DNA from: Ruegeria sp. Alg231-54
GTDB taxonomy: Bacteria > Pseudomonadota > Alphaproteobacteria > Rhodobacterales > Rhodobacteraceae
Assembly (NCBI RefSeq): GCF_900143525.1
Contig: NZ_FREZ01000010.1
Span: 1-64,000, forward strand
Length of the DNA: 64,000 bases
Reading direction: 5' to 3'
The position numbers and the translations under genes are program-made. Positions 47,542 through 56,284 of the stretch are shown here, one piece after another. The notes under the pieces are model-generated. The model was not told the origin of the DNA, made no database searches, and saw only the letters and a list, made by a program, of their open reading frames with translations. Every line of letters starts with the position of its first letter. Position 1 is the stretch's first letter.

Positions 47542-47955
47542 TTACCAGTCTTCGCGGATCACGACGCGGGTCTTGATCGGCAGCTTCATCGCGGCAAGGC
47601 GCAGGGCCTCGCGGGCGATGTCGTCATTGACGCCGTCGATCTCGAACATCACGCGGCCAGGCTTGACTTTGCATGCCCAGCGGTCGACCGAACCTTTACC
47701 TTTACCCATACGAACTTCGATCGGCTTTGCAGTGACCGGGGTGTCGGGGAAGATGCGGATCCAGACACGGCCCTGACGCTTCATGTGACGCGTCATGGCA
47801 CGACGTGCAGCTTCGATCTGGCGTGCAGTTACACGCTCAGGCTCAAGAGCTTTCAGACCATAGGTGCCAAAGTTCAGATCAGAGCCGCCTTTGGCTTCAC
47901 CCTTGATCCGGCCTTTGTGCATCTTGCGGAATTTAGTACGCTTTGGTTGAAGCAT
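47542..47955 (-). CDS. rplP: 50S ribosomal protein L16
   Basis: A 137-residue protein: [60 protein letters not shown] and [21 protein letters not shown]16 is a late assembly protein near the peptidyl transferase centre. It is the last gene of its unit here. Confidence 0.98.
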   Translation of the reverse strand: MLQPKRTKFRKMHKGRIKGEAKGGSDLNFGTYGLKALEPERVTARQIEAARRAMTRHMKRQGRVWIRIFPDTPVTAKPIEVRMGKGKGSVDRWACKVKPGRVMFEIDGVNDDIAREALRLAAMKLPIKTRVVIREDW

Positions 47956-47967
47956 ATCTTTCCCTCC

Positions 47968-48678
47968 TTAGCGACGACCGCCACCAGCACCACGAGGTGC
48001 AGGGCCGTCCTGGAGTTCCTGTGCTTTACGGTCACGTGCCTGCGGATCGTGCTCCATGATCTCACCTTTGAAGATCCAGACCTTGATCCCGATGATCCCG
48101 TAGGGGGTCATCGCTTCGGCTTGTGCGTAATCGATGTCGGCGCGCAGTGTGTGCAGAGGCACACGGCCTTCGCGGTACCACTCGGTCCGTGCGATTTCGG
48201 CGCCGCCCAGACGGCCAGCGACGTTCACCCGGATACCCAAAGAGCCCATGCGCATGGCGTTCTGAACCGAGCGCTTCATTGCGCGACGGAACGAAACACG
48301 ACGTTCCAGCTGCTGAGCGATGGACTCGGCAACCAGCTGCGCGTCAAGCTCGGGCTTGCGCACTTCGACGATGTTCAGGTGCAGCTCGCTGTCAGTCATG
48401 TGAGCAAGCTTTTTGCGCAGCACTTCAATGTCTGCACCTTTCTTGCCGATGATGACACCAGGACGCGCGGTGTGGATCGTAACGCGGCACTTCTTGTGCG
48501 GACGTTCGATGATCACACGGGCAATACCGGCCTGCTTGCACTCTTTGTTGATGAACTCACGGATCTTGAGGTCTTCCAGCAGAAGATCACCGTAGTCCTT
48601 GGTGTCGGCGTACCAGCGGCTGTCCCAGGTGCGGTTCACCTGCAGGCGCATGCCGATCGGATTTACTTTATGACCCAT
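47968..48678 (-). CDS. rpsC: 30S ribosomal protein S3
   Basis: A 236-residue protein with [20 protein letters not shown], a KH domain ([20 protein letters not shown]) and [21 protein letters not shown]3 forms the mRNA entry channel. Its start overlaps the rplV stop by one base. Confidence 0.98.
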   Translation of the reverse strand: MGHKVNPIGMRLQVNRTWDSRWYADTKDYGDLLLEDLKIREFINKECKQAGIARVIIERPHKKCRVTIHTARPGVIIGKKGADIEVLRKKLAHMTDSELHLNIVEVRKPELDAQLVAESIAQQLERRVSFRRAMKRSVQNAMRMGSLGIRVNVAGRLGGAEIARTEWYREGRVPLHTLRADIDYAQAEAMTPYGIIGIKVWIFKGEIMEHDPQARDRKAQELQDGPAPRGAGGGRR

Positions 48679-49058
48679 TAGGCTTGCTCCTCAACTTGAC
48701 GCACCTTGATGGTGATCTCCGAGAACGGCTTCATAATCTTGCCGAACCGACCACGGGCACGCGGGCGACCGCGCTTCATGACCAGGTTCTTGCCAACCCA
48801 TGCTTCGGCGACGATCAGCTCGTCAACGTCCAGGTTGTGGTTGTTCTCGGCGTTGGCGATTGCGGACTGCAGGCACTTCTTGACGTCCTGCGCGACACGC
48901 TTGTTCGAGAAAGTCAGGTCGGTCAGAGCCTTCTCGACTTTCTTGCCGCGGATCATCTGCGCAACCAAGTTCAGTTTCTGCGGGCTGGTGCGAAGCATGC
49001 GCGTTTTCGCCATTGCTTCGTTTTCAGCCACGCGGCGGGGGTTCTTTTCCTTGCCCAT
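48678..49058 (-). CDS. rplV: 50S ribosomal protein L22
   Basis: A 126-residue protein with [40 protein letters not shown] and the [20 protein letters not shown] loop region that lines the exit tunnel. It lies 3 bp after rpsS. Confidence 0.98.
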   Translation of the reverse strand: MGKEKNPRRVAENEAMAKTRMLRTSPQKLNLVAQMIRGKKVEKALTDLTFSNKRVAQDVKKCLQSAIANAENNHNLDVDELIVAEAWVGKNLVMKRGRPRARGRFGKIMKPFSEITIKVRQVEEQA

Positions 49059-49061
49059 GAC

Positions 49062-49340
49062 TTACTTCCGCTTCGCTTTTTTGTCAGCGGCGTGACCGTA
49101 ATAGGTACGAGTTGGCGAATACTCACCGAACTTCTGACCGATCATGTCTTCCGAGACGTTGACGGGGATATGCTTATGGCCGTTGTACACACCAAAGGTC
49201 AGACCCACGAACTGGGGCAGAATGGTGGAACGACGCGACCAAATCTTGATGACTTCGTTGCGGCCCGACTCGCGCGCTGCTTCGGCTTTTTTAAGCACAT
49301 AAGCATCGACGAAAGGACCCTTCCAAACAGAGCGAGACAT
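49062..49340 (-). CDS. rpsS: 30S ribosomal protein S19
   Basis: A 92-residue protein: [40 protein letters not shown] and [21 protein letters not shown]19 lies in the 30S head with S13. It lies 3 bp after rplB. Confidence 0.98.
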   Translation of the reverse strand: MSRSVWKGPFVDAYVLKKAEAARESGRNEVIKIWSRRSTILPQFVGLTFGVYNGHKHIPVNVSEDMIGQKFGEYSPTRTYYGHAADKKAKRK

Positions 49341-49343
49341 AGA

Positions 49344-50186
49344 TTAACGTCCCTTCTTCTTGGCGTGCCGCGAGCGGATGATCAGCTTCTGGGACGCTTT
49401 GTTCTTGTTGCGGGTACGCTTACCCTTGGTGTCCTTACCCCATGGAGTAACCGGTGTACGGCCACCCGAGGTACGACCTTCACCACCACCGTGCGGGTGA
49501 TCGATCGGGTTCATTGCAACACCACGAACCGAAGGACGCACGCCTTTGTGGCGCATACGACCGGCTTTACCGAGGTTTTGGTTGCTGTTGTCGGGGTTGG
49601 ACACGGCACCGACGGTGGCCATGCATTCCTGACGGACCATGCGCAGCTCGCCCGAGCTCAGACGGATCTGAGCGTAGCCGCCATCGCGACCAACGAACTG
49701 AGCGTATGTACCAGCCGCACGTGCGATCTGACCGCCCTTGCCAGGCTTCATCTCGATGTTGTGGACGATGGTACCAATGGGCATGCCCGAGAACGGCATT
49801 GCGTTGCCCGGCTTGATGTCGGCCTTGACGGATGCCACGACTTTGTCACCAACAGCCAGACGCTGCGGAGCCAGGATATATGCCTGCTCGCCGTCTTCGT
49901 ATTTTACCAGTGCGATGAATGCGGTCCGGTTCGGGTCATATTCGATCCGTTCGACGGTTGCCGCGACATCAAATTTATTCCGTTTGAAGTCAACGATCCG
50001 GTAGAGACGCTTTGCGCCACCGCCGCGGCGGCGTGAAGTGATCCGTCCGGTGTTGTTCCGGCCGCCCGATTTGGTCAAACCCTCAGTGAGAGACTTGACC
50101 GGACGTCCTTTCCAAAGCTCCGAACGGTCGATCAGCACCAGCCCGCGCTGGCCCGGCGTCGTCGGCTTGTACGACTTGAGTGCCAT
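49344..50186 (-). CDS. rplB: 50S ribosomal protein L2
   Basis: A 280-residue protein: [40 protein letters not shown] and [20 protein letters not shown], with the conserved histidine near the peptidyl transferase centre. It starts a new transcription unit: rplW, its normal neighbour, is 5.2 kb away. The 265 bp upstream contain three GGGGCCTAT-like repeats and presumably the promoter. Confidence 0.98.
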   Translation of the reverse strand: MALKSYKPTTPGQRGLVLIDRSELWKGRPVKSLTEGLTKSGGRNNTGRITSRRRGGGAKRLYRIVDFKRNKFDVAATVERIEYDPNRTAFIALVKYEDGEQAYILAPQRLAVGDKVVASVKADIKPGNAMPFSGMPIGTIVHNIEMKPGKGGQIARAAGTYAQFVGRDGGYAQIRLSSGELRMVRQECMATVGAVSNPDNSNQNLGKAGRMRHKGVRPSVRGVAMNPIDHPHGGGEGRTSGGRTPVTPWGKDTKGKRTRNKNKASQKLIIRSRHAKKKGR

Positions 50187-50451
50187 GCTTTCTGTCTTCC
50201 GTTTAGCAAGTGCAGGGATTTCCCCGCTATGTGATAGGCCCCCGTAGGTGCCAAAGGTATAGGGCCCCGAAGGTCCCCGGTTTCAAATATCATAGGCCCC
50301 GGAACGAATCCGAGGCCGCAAGATTGGGTGCATTTAGCAGTGTTGGGGGTGGGTGTCTATAGAAATCAAAAACATTATGTATGTGCCTCACTCCCCTTTA
50401 TTCCCTGATCGAAGGAGCGCCTTTAAAACCTCTTGTTGGTTTGCATACCAA

Positions 50452-51024
50452 TTAGCGTTTTTGAGTGAGAAACTCATGCCTCAGGAGTGTTTCGCTTGCT
50501 GAATCGTAAGTGCTTTGGGGCGTGTACACAGACCGGCGCGCGCTGACAAATACAAGAAACAGCCTGACCCGCATTTCCAGTTCGGCCCCCTCAAAGCCAA
50601 TAGCCTCAAAAACCCCTTTAACAAACTCATATCGCCTGCGATCGACTTCTTTCAGGGCTTCCGCCACGACGGGGTCCTGAGCCGCCCAGGATCGGAAAGC
50701 GATATCAAATTGATCAAGTCCTTCAGACTCGACATATTGCGTTAACGACAACAGGCGCTCTGACGGTGAAGCATCGGACGTATTGACATCGTTGATGACC
50801 GACTCCGTAAACTCCTTGGACCAGTAGTCGATCAGCGCTCGAACAAACTCATCACGGTTTTTGAAGTGGTGGTAAAAACTGCCCTTCGTGACTCCCAGGT
50901 TTTTGACGAGAGAGTCGATTCGCAGCCGCGCACCCCCCTCTGTCGCAAGGACATTAAGGGCTGTTTCTAACCATCTTTCGCGATCATATCGAGGAAGAGG
51001 TGGTGATTTTTGAGTGTCGCGCAT
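50452..51024 (-). CDS. TetR-family transcriptional regulator
   Basis: A 190-residue regulator with an N-terminal TetR helix-turn-helix: ETALNVLATEGGARLRIDSL, then VKNLGVTKGSFYHHFKNRDE. The C-terminal ligand domain is unassigned (SLTQYVESEGLDQFDIAFRS). It is divergent from a metallo-beta-lactamase-fold gene with palindromic sites between them, so it probably represses that gene and itself. Base composition near it is lower in GC than the r-protein genes, a hint of transfer. Confidence 0.92.
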   Translation of the reverse strand: MRDTQKSPPLPRYDRERWLETALNVLATEGGARLRIDSLVKNLGVTKGSFYHHFKNRDEFVRALIDYWSKEFTESVINDVNTSDASPSERLLSLTQYVESEGLDQFDIAFRSWAAQDPVVAEALKEVDRRRYEFVKGVFEAIGFEGAELEMRVRLFLVFVSARRSVYTPQSTYDSASETLLRHEFLTQKR

Positions 51025-51090
51025 GCCTTGTTTTTAAGCCAAAATTGCGTTCCGTCAAGACATACATACCAAAAAGTACTGTACAGACTA

Positions 51091-51121
51091 TTGGGTATGG
51101 AGCATACCATAAGGTACCCAA
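51091..51121. promoter_or_regulatory. nested palindromes, probable TetR operators
   Basis: GGTATG-GAG-CATACC (51094-51108) is a perfect inverted repeat, nested within the wider pair TTGGGTA (51091) and TACCCAA (51115). They lie between the divergent TetR and hydrolase starts and overlap the region where promoters are expected. Confidence 0.65.
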
Positions 51122-51170
51122 TATACATATTCGAATGGATAGGGTTTTCAGACCTCAAGGGGGATGTACG

Positions 51171-52310
51171 ATGCCTACGAAACTTTTATCAGCAACGCTC
51201 GCGACTGCTTGCGTCATTGCAGCAACTGCAACTGCGCAAACCTGGGAAGAAAATCTTGCGGCCGGTGCTGCAACAACAGAGCAGAACCATCTCAACGTGC
51301 CGTTCACGCAAATGAAGAATATGAAGACGGCCTTCAGTTCGCCCGGAAACTGGCCAATATTTGAGAACCGAGGGCCACTAGATCGTTCGCCTACCGACAA
51401 GCCGTCCAAAGTTCTGGTCATGGGAAGCGGCGACCCGAATCCCAACCCCTATCGTTATGGCCCGGCTCTGGCGGTAATCGTAAACGACTATCCCTATTTC
51501 ATTGACGCTGGAGAAGGCTGGTGGCGCGCGCTGGGTAAATCGGTTCAGTCTCAGGACGCAATGGATCTGGCAACGATCATGAACGTCCCGAACATCAAAT
51601 ACATGTTCCTGACCCACCTGCACGAAGATCATACCGTTGGATTGCCGTCTTTCATTTTGAATCCGTTCAAATTCGGGTCGAACCTGGCCGTCGTCGACAA
51701 GAAAGTTTACGGCCCCGCCGGTGTCGACGAGATGATGGCCAGCATCAACGACGCATGGCGCATTGACCGCAACGAAATGGCACAAGGATCGACAGTGCAA
51801 AAATTTGACGGCGCAACCGCAGTTGGGGTGCCGGTCTGGCCACATGTTGACGTCAACGGACGTAAGATTTTCGAAGATGACAATGTTCTGGTCGAAGCCT
51901 TCCCGACAGCGCACGGGTTTTTAGAGAATACCCACGCCTACAGGTTTACGACCAAACCCGACGGCCGTGTTCTCGTCTTTGGCGGCGACGGGCACTACTC
52001 GGAAGGTCTGGTGAATGCAGCCAAAGATGCTGACTTGCTATTTATCGAGGGCATTACCCGCAAGAATATCAAGTACGCACCTTGGGGCGGTGACTCCGAG
52101 GAAGAAAAGGTGAAGGTCATCGGTGCCTACCACATGTTCCCCAGCGACATGAAGAAGTTACAAGATGACAGCGGCGTCAAAGGAATCGTCATGGTTCATG
52201 TTCAGAACTACAACAGCCCTGAAGACTTTGACCGGCTCAGCGTTCTGCAAGAGATGATCGACGAAGGCGTGGTCAACATCCTGCAGGCTTCGGACGGCGA
52301 CCTCTACTAA
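51171..52310 (+). CDS. exported metallo-beta-lactamase-fold hydrolase
   Basis: A 379-residue protein with a signal peptide (KLLSATLATACVIAATATAQ) and the MBL fold: LVMGSGDPNPNP, VNDYPYFIDAGEGWWRALGK, the metal motif FLTHLHEDHTVGLPS, a third ligand region in EAFPTAHGFLENTHAY and VFGGDGHYSEG. It resembles RNase Z or arylsulfatase-like members; the substrate is unknown. The ATG chosen starts the signal peptide and follows a GGGGGAT site. Unlike its neighbours it runs rightward and is controlled by the adjacent TetR. Confidence 0.87.
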   Translation: MPTKLLSATLATACVIAATATAQTWEENLAAGAATTEQNHLNVPFTQMKNMKTAFSSPGNWPIFENRGPLDRSPTDKPSKVLVMGSGDPNPNPYRYGPALAVIVNDYPYFIDAGEGWWRALGKSVQSQDAMDLATIMNVPNIKYMFLTHLHEDHTVGLPSFILNPFKFGSNLAVVDKKVYGPAGVDEMMASINDAWRIDRNEMAQGSTVQKFDGATAVGVPVWPHVDVNGRKIFEDDNVLVEAFPTAHGFLENTHAYRFTTKPDGRVLVFGGDGHYSEGLVNAAKDADLLFIEGITRKNIKYAPWGGDSEEEKVKVIGAYHMFPSDMKKLQDDSGVKGIVMVHVQNYNSPEDFDRLSVLQEMIDEGVVNILQASDGDLY

Positions 52311-52356
52311 ACACGATCAGCGTGCCAAAAACAGCTTGGTACCAATCCTCACAAAG

Positions 52357-52492
52357 TAAGGCCCCTGCTAGCGCTGGGACCTTTGTCGCTCCCAAAACGG
52401 AATCGACCTGAGACCGCAGGACACGTCGATGTGTTCTCCCCTCTTCCAGGGGCACATATGTATTTGAAGTCTTTCCACTTGCCCAACTGGCC
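52357..52492 (-). repeat. decayed copy A of the rplW 3' end and terminator
   Basis: Aligns with functional rplW and its downstream hairpin (about 55320-55460). Shared blocks include GCCCAACTGGCC, CTTTCC-CTTGCCC, CTCTTCCAGGG, CACATATG, ACGTCGAT and AGGCCCCTGC. Read leftward it gives GQLGKWKDF, where rplW has GQLGKRKDV, then loses the frame and the stop. It lies 8 bp after the stop of a 58-residue protein gene. Confidence 0.85.
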
Positions 52493-52500
52493 TCGCACGA

Positions 52501-52677
52501 TCACTTCTTGTCGCGCGCGGCCTTCTCTTCTTTGGTCAGCTTGGCGTTCCAGACATTCTTGCTCAAACCCAGCTCAGCGGGCGCAGGTTTGGTTTTGCCG
52601 ACGCTGACTTTGCCTCCTTTATCCAGGAACTCCTGAATAAGGGCCTCATCTGTTGTTTCTTTGGGAACATGTTTCAT
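52501..52677 (-). CDS. small conserved protein of unknown function
   Basis: A 58-residue basic protein: KHVPKETTDEALIQEFLDKG, GKVSVGKTKPAPAELGLSKN, then a lysine-rich end. I know similar short hypothetical proteins in Roseobacter genomes but no function. The ATG used follows a weak ribosome site; the longer frame upstream is not conserved-looking. It lies just upstream of rplW copy A, in the same orientation, and downstream of copy B with its terminator. Confidence 0.65.
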   Translation of the reverse strand: MKHVPKETTDEALIQEFLDKGGKVSVGKTKPAPAELGLSKNVWNAKLTKEEKAARDKK

Positions 52678-52769
52678 ATGTGTATGCCTATCTGCTCTGT
52701 TCACTCGAAGCAACGGCAGCTTCGCGGGGCAAATCTGACAGAGCAGGTTCAGAACAGACATTCAAATAA

Positions 52770-52895
52770 CAAAAAACCCCGGCTCGCGTGGGGGCTTTCG
52801 TCTTTTTCCAAGGGCAGTTCCGATCAGAGGCCGGTGGGCACGTCGATGGTGTTACCCTCTCCAAGGGTCACATGTGATTTCTTGACGTCTTTCCG
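52770..52895 (-). repeat. copy B of the rplW 3' end with terminator, frame intact
   Basis: Read leftward, 52895-52824 encodes RKDVKKSHVTLGEGNTIDV and PTGL, then stop, against [19 protein letters not shown] and STGL in functional rplW. By hand count 62 of 72 bases match, and many changes are at third positions. Matching sequence continues past the stop (CAGTTCCGATCAGAG) to a hairpin and T-run at 52771-52799 in the same place as rplW's terminator. It begins 27 bp after the desaturase stop. Confidence 0.88.
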
Positions 52896-52922
52896 GGTGT
52901 GCTCCACCCGGCGAAACACCCC

Positions 52923-53957
52923 TCACCCATACAACGCACGCGCCTCAGCGAAGGACAACAAACGGCGGTTATTTTCGTCCCACAGGTGCAACCGCGCGTT
53001 GGCGAGGCTCTCACGGATGGTCATCTTGTTGCTGTTGGCCAGCTCATCATGATCGCGCAGCACTTCGGTCAGACGATAGAACGGAATGCGGCTGTACAGG
53101 TGGTGCACGTGGTGGATGCCGATATTGGCGCTGAACCACTGCAGCACGGATGGCAGGATGTAATGCGAACTGCCGTGCAAGGCAGCCTCATGCAGTTGCC
53201 AGTCCTTATCAGCGTCCCAATGCGTATCCTCGAACTGGTGCTGTACGTAAAACAGCCACACGCCCGCGGTCGCGGCAATCAGGGTTGAGGGCAGAAAAAT
53301 CAGCAGCACCGGCATCAGGCCGCCAAAGTAATAGACGGCCACGAGGGCAGCCAGAATGGCAAGGTTGGTGCCCATCGCGCTGATCCAGAACCTGACGCTG
53401 CCCGTCAAACCCAACGGGAGGCGGTTCTGGAACAGAAACAGATAGCCGGGGCCAAGGACAAAAAGAGTAATGGGGTTGCGATAAACCCGGTACCAGAACC
53501 GGTTCATGGGTGTCTTTGACCGGTACTCGGCGACTGTCAAAGTGTGGATATCGCCCATTCCCCGTTTGTCCAAATTGCCCGAGCTGTTGTGATGGTTGGA
53601 ATGCGTGCGGCGCCAGACGTCATAAGGCGTCAGGGTCAATACACCAATGACCCGCCCAACCCAGTCGCTGACCGACCTGTTCTTGAAGAACGCTCCGTGA
53701 CCACAATCATGCTGGATCGCAAACAGGCGTAGCAGGAAGGCCGCGTTGAGAACGGCAATCGCAAAAGCCAACCAATAGCTGACCGAAAGCGACATCCAGG
53801 ACAGCGCCCACAGTACAAAGAAGGGGATAATGCTGACACCCAGCTCAAAGGAGCTGCGCCACTGGTTCGGTTCGCGGTATTTGGCAAGTGTCGTAACCCA
53901 ATCCCGCGCGGCGGTCACATCCGGTTTGTCCGGGGTCGAGAGATAGGGTTTTGTCAT
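52923..53957 (-). CDS. membrane fatty-acid desaturase
   Basis: A 344-residue protein with four or more membrane spans and the three histidine boxes of FA_desaturase: HDCGHGAFF, HSNHHNSSGN and HHVHHLYSR. It oxidises acyl chains at a di-iron centre in the membrane; the position of the double bond is not determined. It lies between copy C and copy B of the rplW tail, and copy B's hairpin is placed to end its transcript. Confidence 0.93.
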   Translation of the reverse strand: MTKPYLSTPDKPDVTAARDWVTTLAKYREPNQWRSSFELGVSIIPFFVLWALSWMSLSVSYWLAFAIAVLNAAFLLRLFAIQHDCGHGAFFKNRSVSDWVGRVIGVLTLTPYDVWRRTHSNHHNSSGNLDKRGMGDIHTLTVAEYRSKTPMNRFWYRVYRNPITLFVLGPGYLFLFQNRLPLGLTGSVRFWISAMGTNLAILAALVAVYYFGGLMPVLLIFLPSTLIAATAGVWLFYVQHQFEDTHWDADKDWQLHEAALHGSSHYILPSVLQWFSANIGIHHVHHLYSRIPFYRLTEVLRDHDELANSNKMTIRESLANARLHLWDENNRRLLSFAEARALYG

Positions 53958-54110
53958 ACGCCTGCCATGTCACTTCTGTTTGTAGAAACCGCATAGACTA
54001 CCGTTCCGGCATAGCAAGCGAATTCTGGCTGAGGCGATTGTGTCGCGCTCATTTTCTTTGGTGTTGTTGCTCGGGAAAACCTCCGCTTTCGCGGGTGCCT
54101 TCTTGCTTAT

Positions 54111-54209
54111 CCACAGTTGGACCCGATCAGAGATAGGTATTCACGTCGATGGTGTAACCCTCTTATGTGGTCAAATTTGCTTTATTGACGTTTTCCGATG
54201 GCCCAACTG
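54111..54209 (-). repeat. decayed copy C of the rplW 3' end
   Basis: The segment 54127-54209 aligns with 55374-55457 of rplW with one deletion: CGATCAGAGA, CACGTCGATGGTGTAACCCT and GCCCAACTG are shared. Read leftward the frame gives QLGHRKTSIKQI and stops early, so it cannot encode an L23 tail. A weak hairpin follows (CCGC-TTTC-GCGG near 54083), in the terminator position. It lies 13 bp after the epimerase stop. Confidence 0.85.
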
Positions 54210-54222
54210 ATCACGGAACATC

Positions 54223-55239
54223 CTAGTTTCCCACCTCGCCCTGAAACACGTATCGTGAAACATGGCGATAGGTTTGACCCTTGCGCAATACCGCACTGGG
54301 AAACCCTTGCTGATTGATTGAATCGGGCCAGACCTGTGGTTCCAACGCAACGCCGGAATAGGGGTCGTAGGGCTGGCCACCCAAGCCAACGCGCGGACCT
54401 TCATCAAAAGACGCACCGGAATAGACCTGCAAACCCGGCTCAGTCGTCTTGAGCTGCATCGTAAGACCCGATGACGAGCCGGTCAGCGTCGCCACCGTAC
54501 GGCAGGGCATTCGCTGATCGGACAGGCAGAAATTGTGGTCATATGCCCATCCGCCCAAAGGTCGCGGTGACCGGAGGTCAAAGGGCGTGCCCGCAACGCT
54601 GAGCGTGTCGCCTGTGGGAATGAGGTCCCCGTCAACAGGGGTGTAGTGTTCTGCGCGCACCATTAGTTCGTGCTTGCGGATGTCTGCGCCACCGTCGAGG
54701 TTGAAATAGATATGCGGGGTCAGGTTGCAGAGGCTTGCCGACGTTGTCCGCGCTTCCATTTCGATGCTCAATGTAGCGTCCGCTTCGACTCGGAAGGTCA
54801 CCGTCACTTCCAAGTCGCCGCCAAAGCCCATATGGCCATCTGGCAGGGTCAGCTGCAAAGTGACTGCGCCCGGTGTGACGCTGGAAATTTCCCAGGCCAG
54901 ACGATCCATACCTTGCGTTCCGCCGTGCAACGTATGGGTGCCCAAATAATTGCGATCCAGATGGTAACTTGCGCCATCCAGACTGTATGACGCGCGCGCG
55001 ATCCGATTGGCACAACGGCCTACTATGGCTCCTAGGTAAGCAGTGCTGTCTTCATAGCTTGCGATCCCTGGCCACCCCAATATCAGAGGATGCCCAAAAC
55101 CCTGCAAACGCAGATCCTGCAGCGTTGCACCATAGGTCAGGATACGCGCAGAAAGCGCCCCCTGCCCGATATCGATGCTTTTTACGATCTGACCATCCCG
55201 GGTTTTCCCGAAATCGCGAACCTGCTGTTCAGCCTTCAT
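54223..55239 (-). CDS. aldose 1-epimerase (galactose mutarotase)
   Basis: A 338-residue protein: DIGQGALSARILTYGATLQD, RIARASYSLDGASYHLDRNY, HTLHGGTQGMDRLAWEI with the catalytic histidine region, LTPHIYFNLDGGADIRKHEL, and EPQVWPDSINQQGFPSAVLR with the catalytic acid region. It equilibrates sugar anomers. No sugar operon is nearby. It follows rplW's terminator and precedes rplW copy C, in the same orientation. Confidence 0.94.
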   Translation of the reverse strand: MKAEQQVRDFGKTRDGQIVKSIDIGQGALSARILTYGATLQDLRLQGFGHPLILGWPGIASYEDSTAYLGAIVGRCANRIARASYSLDGASYHLDRNYLGTHTLHGGTQGMDRLAWEISSVTPGAVTLQLTLPDGHMGFGGDLEVTVTFRVEADATLSIEMEARTTSASLCNLTPHIYFNLDGGADIRKHELMVRAEHYTPVDGDLIPTGDTLSVAGTPFDLRSPRPLGGWAYDHNFCLSDQRMPCRTVATLTGSSSGLTMQLKTTEPGLQVYSGASFDEGPRVGLGGQPYDPYSGVALEPQVWPDSINQQGFPSAVLRKGQTYRHVSRYVFQGEVGN

Positions 55240-55319
55240 ATCACCCGCTTCACTGCTTTGAAGTCACTGTGCACAGGTATGGGCCAAGTTCAACGCGGAC
55301 AGATGAGCTGCGCCAACAA

Positions 55320-55352
55320 AAAAGGCCCCTGCATCAGCAGGGGCCCTTTGTT
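55320..55352 (-). terminator. terminator after rplW
   Basis: Read leftward: GGCCCCTGC, loop TGAT, GCAGGGGCC and six Ts, 22 bp after the rplW stop. It ends the rpsJ-to-rplW unit. Remnants of the same arrangement follow the three rplW-tail copies. Confidence 0.95.
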
Positions 55353-55373
55353 TTTTCCCAAAGACAGTTCCGA

Positions 55374-55670
55374 TCAGAGACCGGTGCTTACGTCGATGGT
55401 GTTACCCTCTTCCAGGGTCACATATGCTTTTTTAACGTCTTTCCGCTTGCCCAACTGGCCGCGGAACCGCTTGACCTTGCCTTTGGTGATGGTGGTGTTC
55501 ACCGCCTTCACCTTGACACCAAACAGCGATTCAACCGCTTCTTTGATCTGCGGTTTGTTGCTGTCGATCGCCACTTCAAAGACAATCGCGCCGTTCTCAG
55601 ACGCCATGGTCGACTTTTCAGTGATGATCGGCTTGCGGATCACGTCGTAGTGTTCTGCCTTCGCGCTCAT
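55374..55670 (-). CDS. rplW: 50S ribosomal protein L23
   Basis: A 98-residue protein: [60 protein letters not shown] and a C-terminal TIDVSTGL. L23 lies at the tunnel exit and docks trigger factor and SRP. It overlaps rplD by 4 bp. It is the last gene of its unit, although rplB normally follows. Its 3' end is the template of the three repeated tails downstream. Confidence 0.98.
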   Translation of the reverse strand: MSAKAEHYDVIRKPIITEKSTMASENGAIVFEVAIDSNKPQIKEAVESLFGVKVKAVNTTITKGKVKRFRGQLGKRKDVKKAYVTLEEGNTIDVSTGL

Positions 55671-56284
55671 TTCAGACGAGCCTCCAGTGCTTCGACAGCC
55701 GCTTTGGTGAGCACCAGAGTGTCACGCTTGAGGATGTCATAAACGTTTGCACCCATCGACGGCAGGATATCCAGACCTTCGATGTTGCGCGACGCCTTCA
55801 GGAAACCTTCGTTCACGGTCGCCCCGTCGATGACCAGAGCGCGTTTCCAGCCCAGGTTTGCAACCTGTTTGGCCAGTGCAGCGGTCTTGCCTTCGGCTTC
55901 GGCGTTTTCGATCACAACCAGTTCACCAGCTGCCATTTTGGCAGACAGCGCGTGGCGCAGACCGAGTTTACGGAACTTTTTCGGCAGGTCATGACCATGC
56001 GAACGCACAACCGGACCCTTGTAAACGCCACCACCCCGGAAGATCGGTGCCGAGCGAGCGCCGTGGCGTGCGCCACCGGTGCCTTTTTGGCGATAGATCT
56101 TCTTGGTCGAGTAGGACACTTCCGAGCGGGTCTTGACCTTGTGGGTGCCGGCCTGCGCGTTGTTGCGCTGCCAACGGACCACACGGTGCAGGATGTCCGC
56201 GCGCGGCTCGAGGCCAAACAGATCGGCGTCCAGCTCGATGTTGCCGGCTTTGCCGCCGTCCAGTTTGATTACATCAAGTTTCAT
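55667..56284 (-). CDS. rplD: 50S ribosomal protein L4
   Basis: A 205-residue protein with [40 protein letters not shown] and [21 protein letters not shown]4 reaches into the exit tunnel; in E. coli it also represses the S10 operon. It overlaps rplC and rplW by 4 bp each. Confidence 0.98.
   Translation of the reverse strand: MKLDVIKLDGGKAGNIELDADLFGLEPRADILHRVVRWQRNNAQAGTHKVKTRSEVSYSTKKIYRQKGTGGARHGARSAPIFRGGGVYKGPVVRSHGHDLPKKFRKLGLRHALSAKMAAGELVVIENAEAEGKTAALAKQVANLGWKRALVIDGATVNEGFLKASRNIEGLDILPSMGANVYDILKRDTLVLTKAAVEALEARLK

Noticed and set aside
48684..50036. 450-codon frame opposite rplV, rpsS and rplB
   Set aside because: It spans three genuine r-protein genes in antisense with no family similarity.
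52824..52895. Copy B as a functional gene for an L23 fragment
   Set aside because: It keeps a frame and stop but has no start codon or ribosome site of its own and only about 24 codons; it is better read as a displaced tail.
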